This document shows positions 55,630-64,000 of a DNA stretch of 64,000 bases, one piece after another. The notes below the pieces were generated by a model. It was given only the letters and a program-made list of their open reading frames with translations. It was not told the origin of the DNA and made no database searches. Location: the NCBI GenBank assembly GCA_016291185.1, contig JAEFAI010000009.1:10184-74183 (forward strand), given 5' to 3'. The position numbers and the translations under genes were made by a program. Numbering within the stretch: position 1 is the stretch's first letter; every line of letters starts with the position of its first letter. The stretch is from Bacteroidales bacterium (lineage in GTDB: Bacteria > Bacteroidota > Bacteroidia > Bacteroidales > UBA932).

Positions 55630-58600
55630 TTAATCCAAAGTAACCTTGAGACCAAGACCACGGAGTTCGTGGAGGAGCACATTGAGGGACTCCGGGATGC
55701 CTGCGGGCGGCATCGGGTCGCCCTTGACAATCGCTTCGTAAGTCTTGGACCGTCCGACGACGTCGTCGGACTTGACGGTCAGGATCTCCTGCAGGGCGTT
55801 GGCTGCGCCGAAGGCCTCGAGGGCCCAGACTTCCATTTCACCGAAGCGCTGGCCACCGAACTGGGCTTTACCGCCGAGCGGCTGCTGGGTGATAAGGGAG
55901 TACGGACCGATGGAACGGGCGTGCATCTTGTCATCGACCATGTGGCCGAGCTTGATCATATAGATGACACCCACGGTCGCGGGCTGGTCGAAGTAATCGC
56001 CGGTGCCGCCGTCGCGAAGCCGGGTCTTGCCGAAACGGGGAACGCCAGCCTTGTCGGTGTACGCGCAGATCTCGTCGATGCTCGCACCGTCGAAGATCGG
56101 GGTGCTGAACTTCAGACCCAGGCGGGCGCCAGCCCAACCGAGGACCGTCTCGTAGATCTGTCCGAGGTTCATTCGGGAAGGCACGCCGAGCGGGTTCAGC
56201 ACGATATCCACGGGAGTACCGTCCTCCAGGAACGGCATGTCCTCCTGACGGACGATCTTCGCGACGATACCCTTGTTACCGTGGCGACCGGCCATCTTGT
56301 CACCGACCGTGATCTTACGCTTCTTGGCGATGTACACCTTGGCAAGCTGCATCACGCCGTTCGGGAGCTCGTCGCCCACCTTGATCTTGTCCATCTCACG
56401 CTTGCAGATCGCCTGCTCGGTCTTGAGGGCGATGCAGTAGTTGTTGATCAGGTCGCGGATCAGCAGGTTGGTGTCCTTGTCGGTCGTCCACTTGGCGGAC
56501 GTGATGTTGGTATAGTCGATGCTCTTGAGCATCTCGGTGGTGATCTTCTTGTCCTTCGGGATGATCTCCACGCCGTAGAGGTCGGAGATACCGGCGCTCT
56601 TGTGGTTCTTCGTGAGGATCACGAGCTTCTGGATGAAGTCGGCGTACAGCTTCTCGGCCTTGCGGTCGAACTCGGCCTGACGCATCTCGAGGCGGGTCTT
56701 CTGGTCGTTCTTGGCCTGGCTCTTCTTGCCGGTCTCCTTGGAGAGCTTGGCATAGAGGGCGGTGCCGACGACCGTACCGCTCAGGGACGGGTTGGCCTTG
56801 AGGGAAGCATCCTTGACATCGCCGGCCTTGTCGCCGAAGATGGCCTTGAGGAGCTTCTCTTCCGGGGACGGATCGCTCTCACCCTTCGGGGTGATCTTAC
56901 CGATCATGATGTCGCCCGGCTCGATGTGCGCGCCGATGCGGACGATACCGTCCTCGCCGAGGTTCTTGGTGGCGTCCTCGCTGACATTCGGAATGTCGGA
57001 GGTGAGTTCCTCCATGCCGCGCTTGGTGTCGCGGACCTCGGTGAGGTACTCGTCCACGTGGATGGAAGTGAGGACATCCCACTTCACCATCTCTTCGGAA
57101 AGCACGATGGCATCCTCATAGTTGTAACCCTTCCAAGGCATGAACGCGACCATCAGGTTGCGGCCGAGGGCGAGCTCACCGTTCTGGGAAGCGTAGCCCT
57201 GCGTCAGCACCTGGCCTTTCTCCACTTTGTCGCCCTTCGCAACGATAGGCGAGAGGCAGATCGTGGTGCTCTGGTTGGTCCTGCGGTAGATAGGGAGCTT
57301 GTAGACCGTCTCCTCCGGGGAGAAGCTGACGAATTTCTCGTCGTCAGTCTGCTCGTAGCGGATGCGGATCTCGTTGGCGTCGACATAGGTCACCTCGCCC
57401 TTGCGCTCGGCGATGAACTGGGTGCGGGAATCCAGGCAGACGCGCTCCTCCAGGCCGGTACCCACGATCGGGGACTCCGGCTTCAGAAGGGGAACGGCCT
57501 GGCGCATCATGTTCGCACCCATGAGGGCGCGGTGCGCATCGTCGTGCTCCAGGAACGGGATGAGGGAAGCCGCGACCGAAGCCATCTGGTTCGGGGCGAC
57601 GTCCATGTAGTTGACCTCTTCCTTCGTGACCACCGGGAAGTCAGCCTCGAGGCGGCACTGGATGCGGTCTTCGAGGATGTTGCCGTCGTTGTCCATGCGG
57701 ACATTGGCCAGGGAGACGAGCTTGTTCTCTTCCTCCTCGGCGCTCATGTAGTGGCAACCGGCGGCGGTCAGATCGACCTTGCCGTCCTTGACGTCACGAT
57801 ACGGGGTCTCGATGAATCCGAGCGCGTCGATGCGGGCATAGACGCACAGGGAGGAGATCAGACCGATGTTCGGACCTTCCGGGGACTCGATCGGGCAGAG
57901 GCGGCCGTAGTGCGTGTAGTGCACGTCTCGGACTTCGAAGCCCGCGCGGTCGCGGCTCAGACCACCAGGGCCGAGAGCGGAAAGACGACGCTTGTGGGTG
58001 ATCTCCGCCAGCGGGTTGGTCTGGTCCATGAACTGGGACAGCTGGCTCGTGCCGAAGAACGAATTGATCACGGAAGAGAGCGTCTTCGCGTTGATCAGGT
58101 CGATCGGGTTGAACTGCTCGCTGTCGCGCACGTTCATACGCTCGCGGATGGTGCGGGCCATACGGCTCAGACCCACGCTGAACTGGTTGGCCAACTGCTC
58201 GCCGACCGTGCGGACACGGCGGTTGGACAGGTGGTCGATATCATCGACCGCGGCCTTGGAATTGATCAGCTGGATGAGATACTTGATGATCTCGATGATG
58301 TCGGTATTGGTCAGAACGCGCACGTCCGGAGCGATGGTCAGGCCGAGCTTCTTGTTGAGGCGGAAGCGGCCGACATTGCCCAGGTCGTATCTCTTCTCGG
58401 AGAAGAAGAGCTTGTCGATGACGTCACGGGCCGTGCTCTCATCCGGCGGTTCTGAGTTGCGGAGCTGTTTGTAGATATAGTTGACAGCGCCGAGTTCGGT
58501 GTTGGTAGGATCCTTCTGCAGGGTGTTGAAGATGATGGCGTACTCGTTGGAGCCCACCTCGTCCTTCTGCAGGAGGATGCTCTTCTCATCGGCTTCGAGG

Positions 58601-59451
58601 ATGGCCTCGATGGTGTTGTCGTCGAGGATCTCGCCACGGTTGACGATGATCTCGATACGCTCAACGGGGGTCACCTCGCCGGTGTCCTCGTCGATGAAGT
58701 CCTCGAACTTGGTCTTCAGCACGTTGTTGGCGAGCTTGCGGCCCTTGCCGGCCTCCAGGTTCTCGGGCGTCACCTCGATCTCGTCGGCCAGGTCGAAGAT
58801 ATCGATGATGTCTTTGTCCGCGTTGTAACCGATCGCACGCAGGAGCGTGGTCACGGGCAGTTTCTTCTTGCGGTCGATGTACGCATACATCACGTTGTTG
58901 ATGTCGGTTGCGAACTCGATCCAGGATCCCTTGAACGGGATGATGCGGGCGGAATAGAGCTTCGTGCCGTTGGCGTGCATGCTCTGATCGAAGAACACGC
59001 CCGGGGAGCGGTGGAGCTGGGACACGATGATACGCTCGGATCCGTTGATCACGAACGTACCGGCGGGCGTCATGTAGGGGATGTCCCCGAGATAGACGTC
59101 CTGCACGCGGGTGTCGAAGTCTTCATGCTCCGGATCCGTGCACGAAAGGCGGAGTTTTGCCTTGAGCGGGACATTGTAGGTCAGACCGCGCTGCAGGCAT
59201 TCCTCGATGGAATACTTCGGAGGATCGATAAAGTAATCGATGAACTCAAGCTTGTAGTTGTTCCTCGTATCCTCAATCGGGAAGATCTCCTGAAATACCT
59301 GATAAAGGCCTTCGTTCTTGCGGTTCTCAGGCGTAGTCTCCAGCTGGAAGAAGTCCTTGAAGGACTTGAGTTGCACCTCCAGCAGGTCCGGGTACTCCAG
59401 GATCTTGGATGTTGCGAAGTTAATACGCTTGTTTGTTGCCTTTTTTGACAT
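55630..59451 (-). CDS. rpoB: RNA polymerase subunit beta
   Basis: 1273 residues. Contains the rifampicin-region block [33 protein letters not shown] (seen in parts as [12 protein letters not shown] and [11 protein letters not shown]), [24 protein letters not shown] and [12 protein letters not shown]. The QFMDQTN and [10 protein letters not shown] residues are wild type, with no obvious rifampicin-resistance substitution. Preceded by an attenuator-like hairpin at 59498-59536. Confidence 0.99.
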   Translation of the reverse strand: MSKKATNKRINFATSKILEYPDLLEVQLKSFKDFFQLETTPENRKNEGLYQVFQEIFPIEDTRNNYKLEFIDYFIDPPKYSIEECLQRGLTYNVPLKAKLRLSCTDPEHEDFDTRVQDVYLGDIPYMTPAGTFVINGSERIIVSQLHRSPGVFFDQSMHANGTKLYSARIIPFKGSWIEFATDINNVMYAYIDRKKKLPVTTLLRAIGYNADKDIIDIFDLADEIEVTPENLEAGKGRKLANNVLKTKFEDFIDEDTGEVTPVERIEIIVNRGEILDDNTIEAILEADEKSILLQKDEVGSNEYAIIFNTLQKDPTNTELGAVNYIYKQLRNSEPPDESTARDVIDKLFFSEKRYDLGNVGRFRLNKKLGLTIAPDVRVLTNTDIIEIIKYLIQLINSKAAVDDIDHLSNRRVRTVGEQLANQFSVGLSRMARTIRERMNVRDSEQFNPIDLINAKTLSSVINSFFGTSQLSQFMDQTNPLAEITHKRRLSALGPGGLSRDRAGFEVRDVHYTHYGRLCPIESPEGPNIGLISSLCVYARIDALGFIETPYRDVKDGKVDLTAAGCHYMSAEEEENKLVSLANVRMDNDGNILEDRIQCRLEADFPVVTKEEVNYMDVAPNQMASVAASLIPFLEHDDAHRALMGANMMRQAVPLLKPESPIVGTGLEERVCLDSRTQFIAERKGEVTYVDANEIRIRYEQTDDEKFVSFSPEETVYKLPIYRRTNQSTTICLSPIVAKGDKVEKGQVLTQGYASQNGELALGRNLMVAFMPWKGYNYEDAIVLSEEMVKWDVLTSIHVDEYLTEVRDTKRGMEELTSDIPNVSEDATKNLGEDGIVRIGAHIEPGDIMIGKITPKGESDPSPEEKLLKAIFGDKAGDVKDASLKANPSLSGTVVGTALYAKLSKETGKKSQAKNDQKTRLEMRQAEFDRKAEKLYADFIQKLVILTKNHKSAGISDLYGVEIIPKDKKITTEMLKSIDYTNITSAKWTTDKDTNLLIRDLINNYCIALKTEQAICKREMDKIKVGDELPNGVMQLAKVYIAKKRKITVGDKMAGRHGNKGIVAKIVRQEDMPFLEDGTPVDIVLNPLGVPSRMNLGQIYETVLGWAGARLGLKFSTPIFDGASIDEICAYTDKAGVPRFGKTRLRDGGTGDYFDQPATVGVIYMIKLGHMVDDKMHARSIGPYSLITQQPLGGKAQFGGQRFGEMEVWALEAFGAANALQEILTVKSDDVVGRSKTYEAIVKGDPMPPAGIPESLNVLLHELRGLGLKVTLD

Positions 59452-59497
59452 ATTCTGCCGATGGAAACGTTGGAAATGAAAGAAAAACTTAAATACG

Positions 59498-59536
59498 GAA
59501 AAAAGGTTTAGAGCCTGTTAACCCGGCTCTAAACCT
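59498..59536 (-). terminator. Attenuator-type terminator between rplL and rpoB
   Basis: On the minus strand AGGTTTAGAGCC and its perfect complement (59536-59525 and 59515-59504, 9-nt loop) are followed by TTTTTTCC. It is a standard intrinsic terminator inside the operon, so only part of the ribosomal-protein transcription would continue into rpoBC, as known for the E. coli rplL-rpoB space. Confidence 0.8.
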
Positions 59537-59567
59537 GTTTGTCCCCGAAAGCAGGGAGAGGTTGGAG

Positions 59568-59942
59568 TTATTTAATCTCAACCTCAGCGCCGGCTTCCTC
59601 AAGAGCAGCCTTGAGGGCCTCGGCCTCTGCCTTGGAAATCTTCTCTTTCACCGTGGACGGGGCGCCGTCAACGAGATCCTTCGCTTCCTTCAGACCGAGA
59701 CCGAGCTCAGTCTTCACGACCTTGATCACGTTAAGCTTAGCCTGACCGGCATTCTTGAGGATGACGTCGAACTCAGTCTGCTCAGCCTCGGCGGCACCAG
59801 CGGCACCACCCTCAGCGGCGACGACCACAGCGGCGGCTGCAGGCTCGATACCATACTCTTCCTTGAGGATCTTTGCAAGTTCCTGAACGTCTTTTACAGA
59901 AAGGTTAACCAACTCTTCTGCAAGGGCTTTAACATCTGCCAT
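59568..59942 (-). CDS. rplL: 50S ribosomal protein L7/L12
   Basis: 124 residues. N-terminal L10-binding helices ([20 protein letters not shown]), Ala/Gly-rich hinge (about 38-55) and the C-terminal domain for factor binding ([20 protein letters not shown], then [20 protein letters not shown]). Forms the ribosomal stalk with L10, encoded just upstream. Confidence 0.98.
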   Translation of the reverse strand: MADVKALAEELVNLSVKDVQELAKILKEEYGIEPAAAAVVVAAEGGAAGAAEAEQTEFDVILKNAGQAKLNVIKVVKTELGLGLKEAKDLVDGAPSTVKEKISKAEAEALKAALEEAGAEVEIK

Positions 59943-59974
59943 AATTTTATAATTTTTAATTGTTAATATTTTGC

Positions 59975-60616
59975 TTATTCTGCTGCAGGAGCCTCAGCTG
60001 CCGGGGCAGCCTCTTCTGCGGGAGCGGGTGCAGCTTCTGCTGCAGGAGCCTCAGCGGCCGGTGCCGGCTCGGCGGCCGGAGCAGCGGCGGCTGCGGGTTT
60101 CGCGGACGCGATCTTCTCGTCGTCTGCCTTGCCCTCAGATGCGTTCTCGAGCGCGCTGACGATATTGCGGATCGGGCTCTGGAGGAGACCGATGATGTCG
60201 CCGATGAGCTCTTCGCGGGTCTTGATGGAGGCGAGCTGGTCGAGCTTGTCTGCGCCGATGAAGACGCAATCCTGCACATAAGCGCCCTTCACGACAGGCT
60301 TCTCGAAGCCTTCACGCTGGAGCTTCTTGATGAGCTTACCAGGCGCGGACGGGACGTTCGTGTACATGATGGCGGTGTTGCCGACCAGGGTCTCGGACAG
60401 AGACTTCACTTCCTCGTTCTCCAGGCCCTTGAGGACGTGGGCGAAGAGGGTATTCTTGACAACGCTCAGGACAATGCCTTCGTTGAAGCACTCACGACGG
60501 AGCTTGCTCGTCTGTCCAGCATTCAGCCCGGCAATATCAGTAATGTAGAAATTCGGATACTGCTGAAGCTGCGCTGAGATGCTTTCAATAATTTGACCTT
60601 TTGCTTCTTTTTTCAT
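59975..60616 (-). CDS. rplJ: 50S ribosomal protein L10 with Ala/Pro/Glu-rich tail
   Basis: 213 residues, about 40 more than typical L10. Residues 1-165 are normal ([27 protein letters not shown], the L7/L12-binding helix near [11 protein letters not shown]). From about 173 the protein runs into a low-complexity tail of Ala, Pro and Glu ([19 protein letters not shown]). The frame remains open with normal codon use, so the tail is likely real. Whether it affects stalk function is unknown. Confidence 0.97.
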   Translation of the reverse strand: MKKEAKGQIIESISAQLQQYPNFYITDIAGLNAGQTSKLRRECFNEGIVLSVVKNTLFAHVLKGLENEEVKSLSETLVGNTAIMYTNVPSAPGKLIKKLQREGFEKPVVKGAYVQDCVFIGADKLDQLASIKTREELIGDIIGLLQSPIRNIVSALENASEGKADDEKIASAKPAAAAAPAAEPAPAAEAPAAEAAPAPAEEAAPAAEAPAAE

Positions 60617-60628
60617 AATATTGAATTT

Positions 60629-61336
60629 TTACTCAGCACCTTTGGAGAGGAATGCCTTGAGATCGATTTTAACACCGGCGCTCATGGTGGAGCACAGGGC
60701 TGCGCTCTTCATGTAGGTACCCTTCAGAGCCTGCGGCTTGAGCTTCGCGATGGCGTTGAGCACCTCCGCGGCGTTCTCATAAAGCTGCTCAGCGGTGAAG
60801 GAAGCCTTACCGATGCCAGTATGAACAATACCGGTCTTGTCGACCTTAAAGTCGATCTTACCGGCCTTGGAAGCCTTGACGGCAGCGCCGATCTCCATGG
60901 TGACCGTACCGGTCTTGGGGTTCGGCATGAGGCCACGGGGACCGAGGACTTTACCCAGGGCACCCACCTTGGCCATCACGGAAGGCGTACAGACGATGAC
61001 GTCAACGTCCGTCCAGCCACCCTTGATCTTCTCGATGTACTCGTCCAGACCCACGTAGTCGGCGCCGGCTTCCTTGGCCTCGTTCTCCTTGTCAGGAGTA
61101 CAGAGGGCGAGGACGCGCACCACCTTACCCGTTCCGTTCGGAAGGGTGACCACGCCACGAATCATCTGGTTGGCCTTACGAGGGTCAACACCGAGGTTCG
61201 CGGAGAGCTCGACGGTTGCATCAAACTTGGTAAACGTGATATCCTTTACCACCTGGCACGCCTCAGCGAGCGTATACAGCTTGTGAGAATCGAACTTCTC
61301 AGCGACTGCTTTCTGATTCTTAGTCAATGTTGCCAT
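60629..61336 (-). CDS. rplA: 50S ribosomal protein L1
   Basis: 235 residues. Typical L1 with [37 protein letters not shown] and [12 protein letters not shown]1 binds 23S rRNA at the mobile L1 stalk and in many bacteria represses its own operon. It lies 14 bp after rplK and 12 bp before rplJ. Confidence 0.98.
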   Translation of the reverse strand: MATLTKNQKAVAEKFDSHKLYTLAEACQVVKDITFTKFDATVELSANLGVDPRKANQMIRGVVTLPNGTGKVVRVLALCTPDKENEAKEAGADYVGLDEYIEKIKGGWTDVDVIVCTPSVMAKVGALGKVLGPRGLMPNPKTGTVTMEIGAAVKASKAGKIDFKVDKTGIVHTGIGKASFTAEQLYENAAEVLNAIAKLKPQALKGTYMKSAALCSTMSAGVKIDLKAFLSKGAE

Positions 61337-61350
61337 AACGCGTGTCGATA

Positions 61351-61794
61351 TTAAAGGTTCTCAGGGAACTCACCCGTGACGGTGATACCCATGCTTCTTG
61401 CGGTACCTGCCACCATGCGCATCGCGGATGCGAGGGTGAAGCAGTTGAGGTCCGGCATCTTGCCTTCGGCAATCGCTTTGATCTGGTCCCAGGTGACGGA
61501 GGCGACCTTCTTACGGTTCGGCTCGCCGGAAGCCTTGTCAATCTTAGCGGCTTCTTTCAGGGACACAGCCACAGGCGGCTGCTTGACTTCGAAGGTGAAG
61601 GACTTATCGGAATAGACCGTGATGACAACGGGAAGGGTCTTGCCAGCCTGGGCCTGCGTGGCTGCATTGAAAGCCTTGCAGAAATCCATGATGTTCAAGC
61701 CTTTGGAACCGAGTGCAGGTCCTACCGGAGGTGCAGGATTGGCAGCTCCGCCTTTGATTTGGAGCTTAATGAATCCGGTAACTTCTTTTGCCAT
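61351..61794 (-). CDS. rplK: 50S ribosomal protein L11
   Basis: 147 residues. N-terminal [20 protein letters not shown] and C-terminal rRNA-binding domain with [10 protein letters not shown] are diagnostic. The L11 Pro-rich helix ([11 protein letters not shown]) that contacts thiostrepton is intact. Eight bp after nusG. Confidence 0.98.
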   Translation of the reverse strand: MAKEVTGFIKLQIKGGAANPAPPVGPALGSKGLNIMDFCKAFNAATQAQAGKTLPVVITVYSDKSFTFEVKQPPVAVSLKEAAKIDKASGEPNRKKVASVTWDQIKAIAEGKMPDLNCFTLASAMRMVAGTARSMGITVTGEFPENL

Positions 61795-61802
61795 GATAAA
61801 TG

Positions 61803-62369
61803 TTATTCTTTAGTTACTTGCGTAAAGCTGAGTTCGAGTTGGGTCTTTCTTCCAAAGATCACCACAATTACTTTGACCTTGCTCCGGTCTTCCAGAATCT
61901 CGTCGACGACACCGCTGAAACCGCTGAACGGACCGTCCGTGATGCGCACGGACTCGCCGATCTCGTAGTTCACGAGGGTCTCGGCCGCGTTGTCCACATT
62001 CTCGTCCTGAACGCCGAGGATCCGCTGCGCCTCTTCCTCGCGGATAGGCACCGGGATGCGCTCGAACTGGGCACCGGTGGTCGTTTTCTTTTCGGTCAGG
62101 AAACCGGACATGCCGGGGACAAGGTTGCGGATGATGTTCTCAAGCTTGGCACTGAGCTCGGCATGGATCAATACATAACCAGGGAAAAGCAGCTTGTCGA
62201 CTGCCTTTCTTTTGCCGTTTTTAGTGACAATTTCCTTTTTAACGGGAACCAGTACCTGAGCAACGGTATCCTGAAGTCCGCTTCTTTCGATCTCCTTTTC
62301 GAGATACTCTTTGGCCTTCTTCTCCTTCCCTCCTGCTGCCCGCAGAACGTACCATTTCATTTCGCCCAT
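61803..62369 (-). CDS. nusG: Transcription termination/antitermination protein NusG
   Basis: 188 residues from ATG 62369 (an ATG three codons later, MKWYVLR, is also possible). N-terminal NGN domain ([21 protein letters not shown], then [11 protein letters not shown]), C-terminal KOW domain ([20 protein letters not shown]). It couples RNA polymerase to ribosome and Rho. Twelve bp after secE. Confidence 0.97.
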   Translation of the reverse strand: MGEMKWYVLRAAGGKEKKAKEYLEKEIERSGLQDTVAQVLVPVKKEIVTKNGKRKAVDKLLFPGYVLIHAELSAKLENIIRNLVPGMSGFLTEKKTTTGAQFERIPVPIREEEAQRILGVQDENVDNAAETLVNYEIGESVRITDGPFSGFSGVVDEILEDRSKVKVIVVIFGRKTQLELSFTQVTKE

Positions 62370-62381
62370 AACGAGTCAAGA

Positions 62382-62570
62382 TTACAATGTGTAGATTCCG
62401 GTCATCAGAGATTGGAAAGCGAAATCGATCACCCAAAGCACCAGGGCGAGGACGACGGTCGTGACAATGACGAGCAGAGCGGAGCTCTGAAGCTTCGTCC
62501 AGTTCGGCCAAGTCGTCTTCTTGGTGAGCTCGGTGAAAGACTCTTTGCAGTAATTGATAAACTTTCTCAT
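62382..62570 (-). CDS. secE: Preprotein translocase subunit SecE
   Basis: 62 residues with the SecE core: amphipathic helix FINYCKESFTELTKKTTWPNW followed by one membrane segment (SSALLVIVTTVVLALVLWVIDF). Short single-span form usual in Bacteroidetes. Position before nusG is conserved across bacteria. Confidence 0.95.
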   Translation of the reverse strand: MRKFINYCKESFTELTKKTTWPNWTKLQSSALLVIVTTVVLALVLWVIDFAFQSLMTGIYTL

Positions 62571-62584
62571 CTTTACATTTAATG

Positions 62585-62617
62585 GACGCCGCGAAATGGA
62601 AGCGGGAGGGCGGCGTC
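62585..62617 (-). other. Hairpin in the secE leader
   Basis: GACGCCGC and GCGGCGTC (62585-62592 and 62610-62617) form an 8-bp stem between tRNA-Trp and secE. No T-tract follows, so a processing or stabilising role is likelier than termination. Confidence 0.5.
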
Positions 62618-62651
62618 TGTTAAACTATTACCAAATCGTAACCTTTGATAT

Positions 62652-62725
62652 TGGCAGGGGAAGCAGGAATCGAACCCACATTGACGGTTTTGGAGACCGC
62701 TGAATTACCATTATTCTATTCCCCT
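62652..62725 (-). tRNA. trnW: tRNA-Trp (CCA anticodon)
   Basis: Minus strand cloverleaf: acceptor AGGGGAA paired with TTCCCCT, anticodon stem CGGTCTCCAAAACCG with anticodon CCA, T-loop GTTCGATTC, discriminator G and an encoded 3' CCA. Its place between tuf and secE is conserved in Bacteroidetes. Confidence 0.97.
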
Positions 62726-62729
62726 GTAT

Positions 62730-62763
62730 AAGGCGGAGCGGGAAGAACCCCCTCCGCCTTTGT
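62730..62763. other. Hairpin between tuf and tRNA-Trp
   Basis: AAGGCGGAGCGGG and CCCCCTCCGCCTT form a stem with one mismatch. On the minus (coding) strand no T-tract follows, so partial termination or RNA processing before the tRNA is more likely than full termination. Confidence 0.5.
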
Positions 62764-62774
62764 GCTAATCGAAA

Positions 62775-63962
62775 TTAGTCGAGGATCTTGATGACCTGAC
62801 CGGCACCGACCGTACGGCCCCCCTCACGGATAGCGAAACGGAGGTTCTCGTTCAGAGCAACCGGAGTGATGAGCTGGACGTCGATCTCCACGTTGTCACC
62901 AGGCATAACCATCTCGACACCGGCCGGGAGGGTGATCTCACCGGTAACATCCAGGGTGCGGATGAAGAACTGAGGACGATACTTGTTGTGGAACGGCGTG
63001 TGACGGCCACCCTCTTCCTTCTTCAGAACGTAGATCTGACCGAGGAAGTGCTTGTGCGGGGTAATGGAACCCGGCTTGGCGATAACCTCACCACGCTTGA
63101 CTTCCTTCTTGTCGATACCACGGAGGAGGAGACCCACATTGTCACCAGCCTCACCCTGATCGAGGAGCTTGCGGAACATTTCAACACCCGTAACGACGGT
63201 GCTCTTCGGCTTGTCGTTGAAACCAACGATCTCAGCGGCGTCGTTCACGTGGATGGTACCAGTCTCGATACGGCCGGTAACCACGGTACCACGACCGGTG
63301 ATGGAGAAGATGTCCTCGATAGGCATCAGGAACGGCTTCTCGTTCTCACGGACCGGAAGGGGAATATACTCGTCAACAGCAGCCATGAGATCCATGACCT
63401 TCTCCTCCCACTGCGGCTCACCGTTGAGGGCGCCGAGGGCGGAACCACGGATGATAGGAGCGTTGTCGCCGTCGAAATCGTACTTGTTGAGGAGGTCGCG
63501 GACCTCCATCTCGACGAGGTCAAGCATTTCCTCATCTTCCACGAGGTCGACCTTGTTCAGGAAGACGACCATCTTCGGGACGTTCACCTGCTTGGCGAGG
63601 AGGACGTGCTCGTTGGTCTGAGGCATCGGACCGTCGGTGGCGGCGACCACAAGGATAGCACCGTCCATCTGGGCAGCACCGGTAACCATGTTCTTCACGT
63701 AGTCGGCGTGGCCCGGGCAATCGACATGCGCATAGTGACGATTGGCGGTCTGATACTCGACGTGAGCGGTGTTGATGGTGATACCACGCTCCTTCTCCTC
63801 AGGGGCGTTATCAATCTGATCGAAAGACTTGACTTCGCTCAGACCCTTGGCAGCGAGCACCTTGGTGATAGCTGCGGTCAGAGTGGTCTTGCCATGGTCA
63901 ACGTGGCCGATCGTGCCAATGTTGACATGCGGTTTATCCCGCTTGAAAACTTCTTTTGCCAT
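62775..63962 (-). CDS. tuf: Elongation factor Tu
   Basis: 395 residues. GTPase that delivers aminoacyl-tRNA. G motifs are complete: GHVDHGKTT (G1), the effector-loop Thr in [12 protein letters not shown] (G2), DCPGHADY (G3), NKVDLV (G4), GSALGAL (G5). It heads the tuf-trnW-secE-nusG-rplKAJL-rpoBC cluster. The 38 bp before it in the window show no clear promoter. Confidence 0.99.
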   Translation of the reverse strand: MAKEVFKRDKPHVNIGTIGHVDHGKTTLTAAITKVLAAKGLSEVKSFDQIDNAPEEKERGITINTAHVEYQTANRHYAHVDCPGHADYVKNMVTGAAQMDGAILVVAATDGPMPQTNEHVLLAKQVNVPKMVVFLNKVDLVEDEEMLDLVEMEVRDLLNKYDFDGDNAPIIRGSALGALNGEPQWEEKVMDLMAAVDEYIPLPVRENEKPFLMPIEDIFSITGRGTVVTGRIETGTIHVNDAAEIVGFNDKPKSTVVTGVEMFRKLLDQGEAGDNVGLLLRGIDKKEVKRGEVIAKPGSITPHKHFLGQIYVLKKEEGGRHTPFHNKYRPQFFIRTLDVTGEITLPAGVEMVMPGDNVEIDVQLITPVALNENLRFAIREGGRTVGAGQVIKILD

Positions 63963-64000
63963 AATATTACGTTTAAAAGTTTGTTTACAAAATTAAACCG

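Noticed and set aside
62730..62763. Strong terminator after tuf
   Set aside because: The stem is good but there is no T-tract on the coding strand, and the downstream tRNA-secE genes have no clear promoter of their own.

Overview
The window comes from a GC-rich member of the Bacteroidota, most likely Bacteroidales. Evidence: two SusC/SusD outer-membrane nutrient-uptake pairs, a large Oar-like TonB receptor, a PorV/PorQ-type protein, a DUF5020 outer-membrane protein, an Mpi-type serine invertase, and repeated promoter boxes of the form TAnnTTTG (the Bacteroidetes -7 element). I cannot assign a genus; a gut lineage near Rikenellaceae or Cryptobacteroides would fit.

Layout. 1-3453: the 5' part of an S41 lipoprotein protease, a three-gene toxin-antitoxin-like module with a palindromic operator over its -33 box, and a HigA-like regulator leading into a PorV-like barrel gene. 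3481-15399: two paralogous SusCD operons pointing away from each other, with an Mpi-family serine recombinase between them and two nested pairs of inverted repeats. This looks like a self-encoded invertible promoter cassette choosing between two receptors, and is the most interesting locus here. 15414-17898: metK-smpB-miaA. 18107-25452: Oar-like receptor, then three predicted secreted or lipoprotein hydrolases (DNA/RNA endonuclease, EEP nuclease, M3 peptidase). 25552-30227: gpmI, manA and a convergent rnr. 30300-32961: a purine salvage operon (apt, Tsx-like channel, NCS2 permease). 33042-37746: LiaF-like protein, rdgB, polyprenyl synthase, rsgA, MATE exporter. 37956-42822: ExoIII plus a lipoprotein, cysS and a U32-family gene. 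42819-51303: one-carbon and sulfur amino-acid genes (metF-metH, serine acetyltransferase, cysK, metY, an Lrp/AsnC regulator). 51355-63962: the conserved tuf-tRNA-Trp-secE-nusG-rplKAJL-rpoBC cluster.

A second theme is small palindromic repeats. At least three kinds occur between genes and also inside conserved genes (manA, rnr twice, rdgB, metH), where they are translated in frame. One kind is a 24-bp (8-codon) tandem unit that closes in a hairpin; at the manA/rnr junction it has given RNase R a new basic tail read from the antisense strand of manA. A third theme is promoter boxes only 4-8 nt ahead of start codons, suggesting many leaderless mRNAs.
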